NCBI RefSeq assembly: GCF_020921035.1
Contig: NC_063152.1
Span: 4,445,001-4,509,000 of the forward strand
Direction: 5' to 3'
Length of the DNA stretch: 64,000 bases
Source: Rhodamnia argentea
Lineage: Eukaryota > Streptophyta > Magnoliopsida > Myrtales > Myrtaceae
Part shown: piece by piece, positions 11,058-22,026 of the stretch
How positions within the stretch are numbered: the first letter of the stretch is position 1
Layout of the letters: each line of letters opens with the position of its first letter
Translations under genes and position numbers: made by a program
Notes under the pieces: model-generated
Database searches by the model: none
What the model saw: only the letters and a program-made list of their open reading frames with translations
What the model was told of the DNA's origin: nothing

Positions 11058-14000
11058 CTTTTGGGATCAATCTGTACGACGACTTAGGCTTCCTTGGATC
11101 GTGAGATCACTCGCTTACTCACCCGAATCATAAAAAGAGAAAGTGTTTTGAGAGAGAATGCTTTGTATTGTTTCAAGTGTTGGATGGATACAAATAAAAG
11201 AGAGGACTCCTCTATTTATACTAGAGGGCCTCTCATAACAGCCATTGATCATCTCTTAATCTAATGGCTAAGACTGCATCTTCCCATCTAACAACTATCG
11301 ACATTAAAAAAGAGAGTTCTAGAATATGGGGACAATTCCGATATCGCCCGCCCTAAAGAATATTCTAGAGAACTCAAGAAAACCTTAGAAAACCCTAGAG
11401 AACAAGACCCTTCAAGACTTGAGATTCATCTAGGCCATGTGGTCGGTTGGTTGCATCACGAAAATCTCGATCTGGGACACTCACATGTGAGTTCAATGAA
11501 GAAGATGCCCGATCTCCTCTTAACAAGACGTGGTTGTACTCTTTGTTTTCAGACCATACTAGCGAACATAAATAATTTCATATTCGGATCCATGAACATA
11601 TCTTGATTAGGTTCATCAACGGGTGATTTGGGCCGGGTTTGGTCGAGTCGATAACGATCTGATTCAAATATCCAATTTTTACCAACGCATACCCGCCTTG
11701 AACCATATTGTTGAAACACATCAATAGTTAACCCAATAAACCATACACAAATTAGGGTGAGAGTGCAAAGTGAGTAAATGAGAAGTCAATTGATGGTGAA
11801 AAAGAATGAAGAGAAAGTCATAAAGGTAGGTTGAATCCGAGTATGTCGTAAACTCATTAACAATTATATTATGTTTAAACTCATTTGTGACCTATTTATC
11901 GAATATAATTAACTCATATAACAATTTAACCCATCATATATGAGTTAAGAAATGTATTTATGATGGAAAAATTACCAAAACAATTCTAAACCTATTGCAA
12001 TTGTGTCAATTTAGTCCTAAATTTTTTTTTTTTTTGCCAGGTAGGTTTTAAACCTGTTGCATTTGTTCCAATTCAGTTCATTTGGCCAACCGACGCCGAC
12101 GTGCCGCTATTGACGCTAACATTGGCAAATTTTTAATTTATTTTTTTATTTTTCTTTTCTTTTTGTGTTCTTCCTTCTTTGTGGCCAGCGAGGCTCATCG
12201 GAGCTCACCGGCCACTACGTAAGGTGTGCGAGGTCACCGATGAGGCTGTCCTTATCCATATCTAGGCGATGGAGCGTTAATGTTTCAAATTGAGAAAGAA
12301 ATGATGTTAAGAAATTAGAACTTTAAGCAAGTGGAACTTTATTCTTGATTGAAATATTATGTGGACCCACATACATGGAGTGAAAGGCCGTGAGATTACT
12401 AAGCAAGCTGGGAATCTATTAAAAATGATTATGAACATCTTTTATTAGCTATTGTGTAAAGTAAGACGTCTTTCTATTACAACAATAGAAAAGTACATAT
12501 CTGTTACATAAAAAATTAGATTTTAATCACAAAATTAAATAAAAGAAATTAATAAGAATTCTCTATCATACATCACTAAATAAAAATGATTACTACATGG
12601 TATATTCACTTACAAAATTGTCTAGAAATTAACTAGACATTTGATCCCGCAAAACATGCTCTAGATTTGCTCCTAATCGCGTGTAGTCTATCGACAAGCT
12701 AGTTCGTTATTTTTACAATAGGCGCTCCAGCTGAACTAGAAAATATACTTCTTCTAAAGCATTAGTACATGTATAAAGAGAGAGGTTATCGTCTTTAGAA
12801 GTAAATAGTTTTCTAATTTTCTGTATTGCAAGTACTTTTCTTACTAATTTAGTTGTTAATTAATGTCCAAGCTCCTAAAGATACTTGTTAAAATCCTCAA
12901 GAAAGTGCCTCATTGGCAATATGAGTATACATACTGAACAACCTTCGCTACGTATCAAGGGATTGAAGTTTGGGGGTGATCGGTTTTAGGGTAAATGGGT
13001 TCTCACACTCGAATTGGGAACTGAACTAGAACCAAGAACTGGTCATTCAACAGGTACAGGAAAGTAATGGCCGAAGGTGAGGCCTCGAAAGTGATACATA
13101 CAGATGAGATCCACAGTTTCCATTCCATGAAAGTGATAGCCGAAGGCAAGGCTGCGACTACTAGGGAGGGCTAGAAGAAGAGGAAGGATCAAGGTGATTG
13201 AGAGGGTCGGGACTGCGATGCCACGATTGAGGGCCAGAGGCGAGACCGCGATGGTGAGGCCACAAGTGACTGCAATGAGGCAATCGAGAGAGAGCAGAGA
13301 TCGAGAGGGTGAGTGCAAGAGAGGAGGAGGCTAGGGTTTCTATTTTCCAAGTTACTTTGTGATGTTACTCTTTTACTTTTAGAAAGAACAGCAAGAAATG
13401 AAAAGCTCCGATCCAAGTGGGTGAATCCACACTTGGAATTGGAAACTAGGAACCGGATCGATATTCACCGATTCTAATTTGAGGAATCGAGAATAGCCTA
13501 GTACTTGCTGGTTCGGTCCGGTTCGGTCTTTTTACTCATCCCTAATCGTAGTCACATATGATGTGCGTAGACTATCTTTCTCTCATGCTAAGAAATGAGG
13601 ACCACGGATAAGGTTTTTAGCAGAGTAGGATTATCGTTTCACCAATCGAGAAGGTCCACACCGAGCGTGTCACCAGGCGAGATTGCTTCATTTTCACTTT
13701 AGTGTTGTCCAAAGGGCCTGAAAAAGATGAAGCAGACACTAGCACAAATCGAGCTAGCGCAGCTCACCTCTGTGGTCCTAGAAAGGAGCCAAATTGCTTT
13801 AGCTCCCCAGGAAAAATTCCCAGAGTCCTCCCCACCAATGGGCGGATCGGATTAATTTGATTAGACTCGATTCAGATCTTTTTGACATCTCTAGATTTCT
13901 TGAGTTTATAGGCTATTACTCATCATCATTTCGCACCCACATGTATTATGTATCACGGTTAAGACTCCCATCGTCTAATCGAATTTCGAATGAGGAAAGC

Positions 14001-14317
14001 GGAGATATCACTATATATAACTAATTTACGGTTGTTTATATAATTTAATTGATAGAATATGACGGTGGAGTTTTGATCTTCATGAATTTAATTCCCGTTT
14101 GTCCAGAATTTACAGCCTCACAATCGAGTAGGATCGATGTCGACGAATCGCAAGATCGATGGCATTTGTTTAGCTCGTCGCAATAGAGGAAAAAAGAAAA
14201 AAACGATTTCGACTTGTAGTGTCTTGGTACTAGCCACGAGTACGTTGATATATAGTATGTATTCATCATTCGACACACTCTTAACTGCATGCACGGTCGG
14301 ATCTTAACTCCGCATGG
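11058..14317. repeat. Long dispersed repeat, copy A
   Basis: Starting at the phrase ACTTAGGCTTCCTTGGATC and ending near CGGTCGGATCTTAACTCCGC, this stretch aligns collinearly with 18265-21002. Shared landmarks include ATGCTTTGTATTG, AATAGGCGCTCCAGCTGAA and AGCGTGTC. Copy A carries about 530 bp (roughly 12910-13436) that copy B lacks. Embedded at 11972-12245 is the left half of the AT-arm/GC-core element family found elsewhere in the window. No intact gene was recognised; the open frames at 13043-13416 are not conserved in copy B. Confidence 0.8.
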
Positions 14318-14717
14318 GAAAAAAAGTATTTTTCGACGGCGGTCGACAATATCAAAATCCAATTGAGCTGTATCCATAATACCCACAAAAATTTTAGAAA
14401 TCTAAAAAGAGAAATTGAAAGTTGTGATCTTATGGCCCTTGAGCAACTATAGATCCATTTGTCTTTCAACTTAGTTCATTCTTCATTGGCCCAAATAGTT
14501 GACCAAACCATTCAAGCCCAACTTGAATTAAGGTGACTAATTCCAACCTAGGTTAACTCCATGAATTTTGGTGGAGTCATCCAGATGGTAACAGAACTTT
14601 AAGCCCAATAAGATCTGACTTGGAAGCTGAGAAAGAGAGGATTGAAGTTGGGCCGGTTCAAAAAAAATTTGGGCCGGATTGAATCTTAGTCGGAGCGTTT
14701 GGTATTGGAATTGAAAC
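14318..14717. other. AT-rich intergenic sequence
   Basis: Nothing recognisable is present: no open frame with known motifs and no clear terminal repeats. It lies between repeat copy A and the dispersed repeat starting at 14718. Confidence 0.5.
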
Positions 14718-14990
14718 TTGACGGCCAATGGCCTCAATTTCGATTCGTGCAAGGCAAGTTAGGTGACATATGCACTTGATTTCATCATGAGATAACATTT
14801 GGAAAATTTCCCCCTTTTTGCATCCAAAGTTAAGTATTATGAACGGTTAAGGATTAACTTTGCTATATGCGACGGTTGCTATCAAGTCACTGGATATATG
14901 ATTTACACAGGAGCGGAGGGCTTATTCGTGCCTCATTCTTCTCGCATCTTCTATTATCATCACCATGCGTTAGTGATGTGTCTAATTTTT
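14718..14990. repeat. Dispersed repeat, copy 1 (partner at 32383-32650)
   Basis: The block running from GGCCAATGGCCTCAATTT through ATCATGAGATAACATTTGG to GATGTGTCTAATTT recurs at 32383-32650 with few differences. Its reading frames differ between copies, so it is not a conserved gene. The repeat class is unknown. Confidence 0.85.
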
Positions 14991-15259
14991 TTTAATCATT
15001 TTTCTGTGGAATTCCTTTAAAAATTCGAAAATTTAGGTCTAATCCTAATTATACTCTAAACATTTTCTCATAAAAAAAAAAAGAAATTATCGGCTTTCAC
15101 TTTAATCCTAAATTCACCCATATTAGCCCTCCGTCTGAAAATCGCCATTGATTTCTTCAAATTTATCAAGAAGGCGAGAATGTCGATGAAGACAAGGATT
15201 GTGATATTGGACCTTTAAGTGACTAAGTGACACTAATGTTGTTAATTTTGGGGAAACTA

Positions 15260-15725
15260 GTGGTGGCTTCGTGGCTTTGAGTTTGGCTACTAAGGTGGTC
15301 TTTTTTCTTTTCTTAAAGTTCCAACTGTAGCTGTCCTTTTTTGCCAGCTATTTTTTTTTCACAACCCTTTGGTTTTTCTTTTCTTTTTCGTTTTGTTTTT
15401 ATTAGCATCTTTTTGCAATTTATGTTCAAATTCACCTCCAATTCAAGACAAAAGAAAAAAAGAGATTCCAACGCGTGGTGGGTGGGTGTTCTTCAGATAC
15501 CCTTTTCGAAAAGAAACCGGCTTTGTCGATTCAAGTTTAATTTTTGGACCACAAGATTGCATCATCACGGTTCATATTGTGACTTATGTATCAAGGATAT
15601 TATATGCTCTTTACATTACAAGTTTGCAAGATCTTTCCGGGGTAATTTCTATTTTCGACTTTCGACAATCTTGCGATTTGACTTTCCTGTACGTCAAAAT
15701 AGCTTACATCTTTTGTAGTGTATGA
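15260..15725. repeat. Dispersed repeat, copy 1 (partner at 36605-37100)
   Basis: This block, with landmarks GGTGGTCTTTTTTCTTTTC, TTCACCTCCAATTCAAGAC and TACCCTTTTCGAAAAGAAACC, is repeated at 36605-37100, and its first ~75 bases recur at 33715-33790. Overlapping open frames of 118-125 codons exist here. Their counterparts at 36605-37100 have different reading frames, which argues against coding function. Confidence 0.85.
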
Positions 15726-15997
15726 AGATTGACATTTATAATTGTAGGAAAAATACCCAATCAACCGTAAATTTAGTTTTGCACGAGTGTCTATTTAATC
15801 ATGAATTCTTCAACTTTGTCAATTTAGTCATAAATTTTGTGCAAATTTTAATGGAGTCCTTCCGGCTAATTTTTTTTTTTTTTAAAAATGGCTGATGTAG
15901 AGGTACAATCATCGTCGGTCATCCTATATGGCATGTTGCCATATCAGCATTTTTCGGCCAATTTTTTTCCATAAATGGCTAATGTCGTTGTCTGCAT

Positions 15998-16502
15998 CTG
16001 CAACTCTTTTGCAGCATTTCGTTGCTGCGAATTCATCTGGGCTCTCGTGCTTCCCGCCTCTCTTAACACGTTAAGCTGTAATTTTGGACACGGACTTGGT
16101 AGTTCACGAGTCGTTTGGGGTAACTATGATTCAATGTCTGAAGCCCGGATACTTGCAGTTTAACATAAACAACCTTACCTGAAAAATAAAAATAAAAATA
16201 AGGTGTGGAAATTAAGTGATCACCGTACTCACCAGTTCAAGTCGTGTCTACCTTTGGGGAAGGCGTGTCTGTGCATGTTGTCCGAAGAATTTCTTCTGAA
16301 GGAATGATTTTGCATGGTCAAATCATTCTTTTGGGATGGTTAATTCAAAGTAACTAGCTTCTCTATCCTGGGAAGTGTCAAGTTTCTTCTTTTTCTACTT
16401 TTGGCGGGTTTTTGTTGAAGTAGTGAATCTGGCCCAAAAACGGGGTATGAGCGGTGCTATAGGAGTGTGGAAAGATATTTTGAACTGTTATGACGAGCAA
16501 TC
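15998..16502 (+). pseudogene. Truncated duplicate of the SDN nuclease gene (intron 1 and part of exon 2)
   Basis: This plus-strand stretch aligns with the minus strand of the SDN gene from about 28410 down to 27890. Shared segments include GAATTCATCTGGGCTCTC, CTCTCTTAACAC, GAAGAATTTCTTCT and GGGAAGTGTCAAGTTTCTT, ending in the exon 2 sequence for KRGMSG and GVWKD. Intron sequence is included, so this is a DNA-level duplication. The acceptor AG before exon 2 has mutated (GGCAG to GGCGG), and homology stops abruptly at about 16502. It cannot make a protein. It is inverted relative to the parent gene, with the nearer edges about 11 kb apart. Confidence 0.88.
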
Positions 16503-18264
16503 AAGGGTTGTTGTATTTAGCAATATCACCTAAAGGGGTGAATAGGTGATTCTGTACAAATTTTACTCTAAATCGCGAAATTAAAAAAGAAATCAAATGA
16601 ATCACAAATTCATAATATGAATGACTTTCAGAAAGAGATTTTGAACCATCGTATGCGACAAATAAAAAGTTTAGGGATAAGATAAATTGCACTTGAAGAT
16701 TATAGCGGTTTATATTAGGTAAGCATAAGTCCGCTCTTCCAAGATAACAGTCGATTGGCTAGATTATACTAGATAAATAAATGAAGACTTTACAATGTTT
16801 ATGATCACACACTCTCACAAAGAGTCTCTCAAAGATTAGATGTTTATCTCTCGAGCACAAGTATATGAATCTATTGTTTTATTAAAAAAAATTGCCAAAG
16901 CCCTTTTAGCAAAAATGGCTAATTGACAAATCGTCTTTGTGGGCCATATCACTAATGGATCGACATGTCTATGCTCATCTCGATGATCAAGTCTATGAGT
17001 GGTTCAGGGCACATCTGAAGTGATTAGACAAACTTTAAGATTGAAACGATCACCCGAGCCTGTTTTAAGGTATTAGGAAAATATAAATGCCTTGTAAACA
17101 ACTTCTCCGCAACTCAACAAACTTATTCTTCAAAAAAATGTTTAAACTAATAAATTATTAATTGCGCACATTACGAGGAAATTAACGCCTTGAAACTGCG
17201 TTAGATTCCTTAAGAAGTATCACTTGCTACCTCTTTAATAAAATCTACGAAAAAAGTAGCAACATGATGAATTTGAATTGGTAAACACTATACCAAAAAT
17301 GAATCGGATCACTATCACCCAAATGAAACTTGAATTTACTTGACTTAAAGAGTAATAATAAAAGAACTCACTGTCAAAATTCATCTTGTTAATATCTGTA
17401 ACTTTAAACTTCTGGCAACCCTCATTTTCTTCCTGCGTCCACTGAGCAAGGTGTATAGGAATCCCAAGAAATTCCCTTCTTTGCTATAAGACGAACCTTT
17501 TTTGGGATTCAAATTAAACTTGGCAGTTGATTGCCAAATTCATTAAAAAAAAGCGCTTGGTCATCAAGATGTTCATAAATCTTGCATAATCTGACAGCTA
17601 ATTTGCGCAAAATATCTTTGACGTAATTAGTTTTGCAATCTATTAGACTCTAGATAACAATTTACATTCATATGGTTGATGGTGAATCTTTTTGACGGTT
17701 TGCACTGATAGTTTATATTATGTGATTGGGTTTGAGCGGAGTGCAAATTTGTTTGATTAACACTACGAATATAAGTTTCCAAAAACAAAAAGCTAGGGAT
17801 TCAAGAAGTTACGAGTTGAATTTATTAGTTGTCTTGTTAACGTGTGCAAGTGAAAATAATATTTTTCATGATACCTTAAAATTGAGAATTGTACATATGA
17901 GTAAAGTCACTTAATTTAAATAGTAAAATTTAAATCTCGGAAACACATATGATGAAACATAATAAGTGACCAAGAAGCACTCTGTTAAACATTTTTAAAT
18001 TATCGATCAAGTGATGTAGCATAAAATATTTAGCATTATATTGTAATCTCCCACATTCACAACTGAAGCAATTTTCTTATGTTCTTTTTTGAACTTTTTC
18101 CGCCTTATACTTTTTAATTAGTGGAAAGCGGCATTTTTCAATTTAGTCGCTCGTCCAAGTTCTGTTTCGATTCAATTTTTTATTTGGGGCAGAGCCCCCT
18201 TTCCCAAGATATATCCATGTGCAAGCGAAAAGGAGAATCGAAAGAATAAACTTTTTGTGATCGA
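16503..18264. other. AT-rich repeat-derived intergenic sequence
   Basis: No gene is supported. The stretch opens with GGTTGTTGTATTTAGCAAT and CACCTAAAGGGGTGAATAGG, a phrase reminiscent of the ends of plant LTR retrotransposons, so it may be degenerate LTR-element debris. No retroviral-type protein motif was seen in the rest. Confidence 0.4.
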
Positions 18265-21002
18265 TGATTGCGGCAACTTAGGCTTCCTTGGATCAGTGGA
18301 GCGCCTAAGCTAAGCTTTTATTGGGGATTGCTCACTTACTTCCCGGATCATAGAGAGAAAAGTTATACAGAGAATGCTTTGTATTGCTTCAAGTGTTGCA
18401 TGGATAAAAATAAGGGGGAGGACTTCTTTATTAATACTATAGGGCCTCTCATTACAACCGTTGATTGTCCCTTGATCTAGCGGCTAAGATTGCATTTTCC
18501 CATCTAACAACTACCAACATTAAAGAAATTAAAGAGTTCTAGAATATGGGGAGAATTACCGTATCACCTGCCCCTAAGAATATTCTAGAGAACTCAAGAA
18601 AACCTTAGAAAATCCTAGAGATCAAGACAAGTCTTGAGGTTCACATGGACCATGTGCTTGATCAGTTGCGTCATGAAAACCTCGATTCATGACACTCACA
18701 TGTGAGTTCAATGAACGAGATGCCCGAACTCCTCCCGACAAGATGATGTTGTACTCTTTGTTTTCATACCATACTAGCGAGGATAAATAATTTCATATTC
18801 GGACTGGTGAAAATATCTTTATTAGATCCTTCAATGGGTGGTTTGGATCAAATTTGATCGAGTTGATAATGGTCGATTCAAATAGACACATGTTCAAACA
18901 ATGCAAATATAGTGAACCAACCCAATTCATAGCAACGCATACCGGACCCGACTCATATTGCTAAAACATCTCCATAAATAATCCAATAAACCATACCCAA
19001 ATTGGAGTGAGTGCAGAGTGAGTGAGCCGGAAATCGAGTGACGCGAGAGAGGATGAACAGAAAGTCGTTGAAGTAGATTGAGTTCGAGTAAGTCGTAAAC
19101 TCATTAACAATTATATTATGAATAAATCCATTTGTGATCCATTTACTGAATATAACTAACTCATGTAACAACTCAACCCATCATATATATGTTGAGAAAT
19201 GGATTTATGATTGGAAAAATTACCAAAACAATCATAAACCTATTGCAATTGTGTCAATTCAGTCTTAAACCTTGTTTTTGCCGGTTGAATCTTAAACCTT
19301 TTGCATTTGTGCAAATTTAGTCCATTTGGCGGGCTAGCACTGGCGTGGAAATTTTTCAATAATATTTTAATTATTTCATTTTTTTTTTGAATTTTACAGC
19401 TATTTTCATTTTATTTTTTTGTTCTTCCTTTTTTGTGGCCGGCGAGGGTCGCCGAAGCTCGCCAGCCACTGGGCAAGGTGTGCAAGGCCGCCGGTGAGGC
19501 TGCCCTTACGCAAATCTAGGCGATGGAGTGTTAATGTTTCATATTGAGCGAGAATTGATGTTAAGAAATTGAAACTTTAAGCAAGTCGAACTTTATTCTT
19601 GATTGAAATATTATTTGGACCCACATACATGGAGTGGAAGGCCGTGAGATTACTAAGCAAGTTGGGAATCTATTAAAAATGATTATAAACATCTTTTATT
19701 ATCCATTGTGTAAAGTGAGACGTCTTTCTACTACAACAAAAGAAAAGTACATATTTGTTAAATAAATTAGATTTTAATCACAAAATTAAAATAAATTAAA
19801 TTAATAAGAATTCTATATCATACATCACTAAATAAAAATAATAATTACACGAGTTCACTTGCAAAATTGTCTAGTAATTAACTAAACATTTGGTCCCGCA
19901 CTACATAGTCGCTCTAGATTTGTTCCTAATCAAACGTGCAATCTATCGACAAGCTAGCTCGTTATTTTTACAATAGGCGCTCCAGCTGAATTAGAACGAG
20001 AAAAGTTACCGTCTTGAGAACTAAGTAGTTTTCTAATTTTCTGTATTGCCAGTACTTTTCTAATTAATTCGGTCATTAATCGACGTCCAAGCTCCTAAAG
20101 GAACTTGTTAAAATCCTCAAGAAAGTGCCACAGAATTGGGAATCAGGAACGAGATTGATATCCGCCAATTCTAATTTTAGGAATAAAAAACTGCCTAGAA
20201 CTTGCTGATTCTGTCTAGTTCAGGTCATCGCTAATCGTAGTCACACATGATGTGCGTAAACTCTCTCTCTCATGCTAAGACATGAGGACCACGGATATGG
20301 TTTTGAGCAGAGTAGGATTATCGTTTCACCAATCGAGAAGGTCTACACCGAGCGTGTCGCCTGGCGAGTTTGCTTCATTTTCACTTCAGTGTTGTCCAAA
20401 GGGCCTGAAAAAGATGAAGCAGATACGAGCACAAATCGAACTAAAGCAGCTCACCTCTGTGGTCCTAGAAAGGATTGCTTTAGCTCTCCAAGAAAAATTC
20501 CCCTATATTCCTCCCCACCAATGGGCAGGTCAGATCGATTCGATTAGACTCGATTTGGATCTTTTTCACATCTCTAGATTTCCTGAGTTTGTAGGGTATT
20601 ACTCATAATCATTTCGCACCCATATGTATTATGTACCACGGTTAAGACTCCCATCGTCCAATCGAATTTCGAAAGAGGAAAGCGAGAGATATCACTACAT
20701 AAAAACTGGTTTATAGTTGCTTATACCATTTAATTGATAGAATTTGACGATGGAGTTTCGATCTTCATGAATTTAATTCCCCGCTTGTCCAGAATTTACA
20801 GCCACACAGTCGAGTAGGATCGATGTCGACAAATCGCAAGATCGATGGCATTTGTTTAGTTCGTCGCAATAGAGGAAAAAAGAAAAGGACGATTTCGACT
20901 TGCAGTGTCTCGGCACTAGCCATGAGTTACATTGATATATAGTACGTATTCATCATTCGACATGCTACTGCATGCACGGTCGGATCTTAACTCCGCCTGG
21001 GA
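18265..21002. repeat. Long dispersed repeat, copy B
   Basis: It is collinear with copy A (11058-14317), in the same orientation. It has the same landmark phrases and a truncated AT-arm/GC-core element at 19214-19510. It lacks the ~530 bp present in copy A near 12910-13436. An open frame at 20272-20608 overlaps the block that is also open in part in copy A, but stops and frameshifts differ between the two copies, so coding function is not supported. Confidence 0.82.
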
Positions 21003-22026
21003 AGAGAACAGATAGGTTGTCACTTTCCATTGTTTGGAATTCTCATCCATGACCTGGGCTGCTTCTTTTTCCAAGATGTGAGGAATTACGTAATTTCATC
21101 TTAATGACGCTGCCTATTCCTTTTTCTAGGATTTCGTGAATGTATTCTGGGTCAGTGTCTTCTGTGAGATAGCATTTTGCTTTGGGCAACTTAAGTCAGC
21201 AGACTAGATTGTTGAGAATCTCGAGATGAGATCAGCTTGCTTATGTGCTTCATTCCTAACAAAAAAAATGTAATTTACCGTGTCATTTGCTTCCTATTAC
21301 TACCTTTGTCATTGTCTTAATTACTGCTTCGTACAGACATTTTATCTGCAGAGGAAAATACCAGGTCTATAATCAGTTTAGAAAGGCAATTCGATGCATC
21401 TCTTCTTTGTGGAGTCATATTAACCTGAGCTCTATTGTGCATTTGAAGCCACAAGATTTCTGGGATCAAACCTCCGAAGACCGGAGTCGTAGTATATATA
21501 GATTCTTCCAATGACCATCACCCTCTAAATGAATCACAGCTCAAGAACCAGCAAACAAACAGAGTGAAAAGATCAGCCCTGTGCCCCACATAAATAAATA
21601 CATACATACCGTCTTTACATTGGATGACGCGATGGAACAACATAGTTTTAACTAAGCATGTCTCTTCATACATACTACTTCAGAAATACAAACTCCATTC
21701 CAAGTTTTCTGTGAAAGAAGAGCAAATCCAAAGCGTGGAAATCAGCTCTGAGAGGCAACTAACTTCCATCCCCAAAGCTGTAGCCGAAGCCTGAAGAACA
21801 AAAACGGGCCGATAAAACCACCTAGCTTATCTATGAATTAAATGGTTGACGCAGTTCCGTCATTGCCCAAGCTTGGAATTTCTGCACCATTCTGGCGCGA
21901 AAGGCCAAAATCTGTCATTGTGCTTGGCAAATTGCTAGGAGCACAATTAATCATACGCGTAAGCTATCAACTTGTTCTTTATCAGATCCTGATTTACAAC
22001 TTCTTTGATTTTCTCTGCAGCTTCTT
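21003..22026. other. Intergenic sequence and 3' flank of the SDN gene
   Basis: No reading frame here shows known motifs. The part from about 21500 to 22026 directly follows the SDN stop codon on the minus strand and probably contains its 3' untranslated region. The remainder is unassigned. Confidence 0.45.

Noticed and set aside
20272..20608. Overlapping 91- and 108-codon frames in long repeat copy B
   Set aside because: The matching block in copy A (about 13600-13920) carries different frameshifts and stops, so no protein is conserved.
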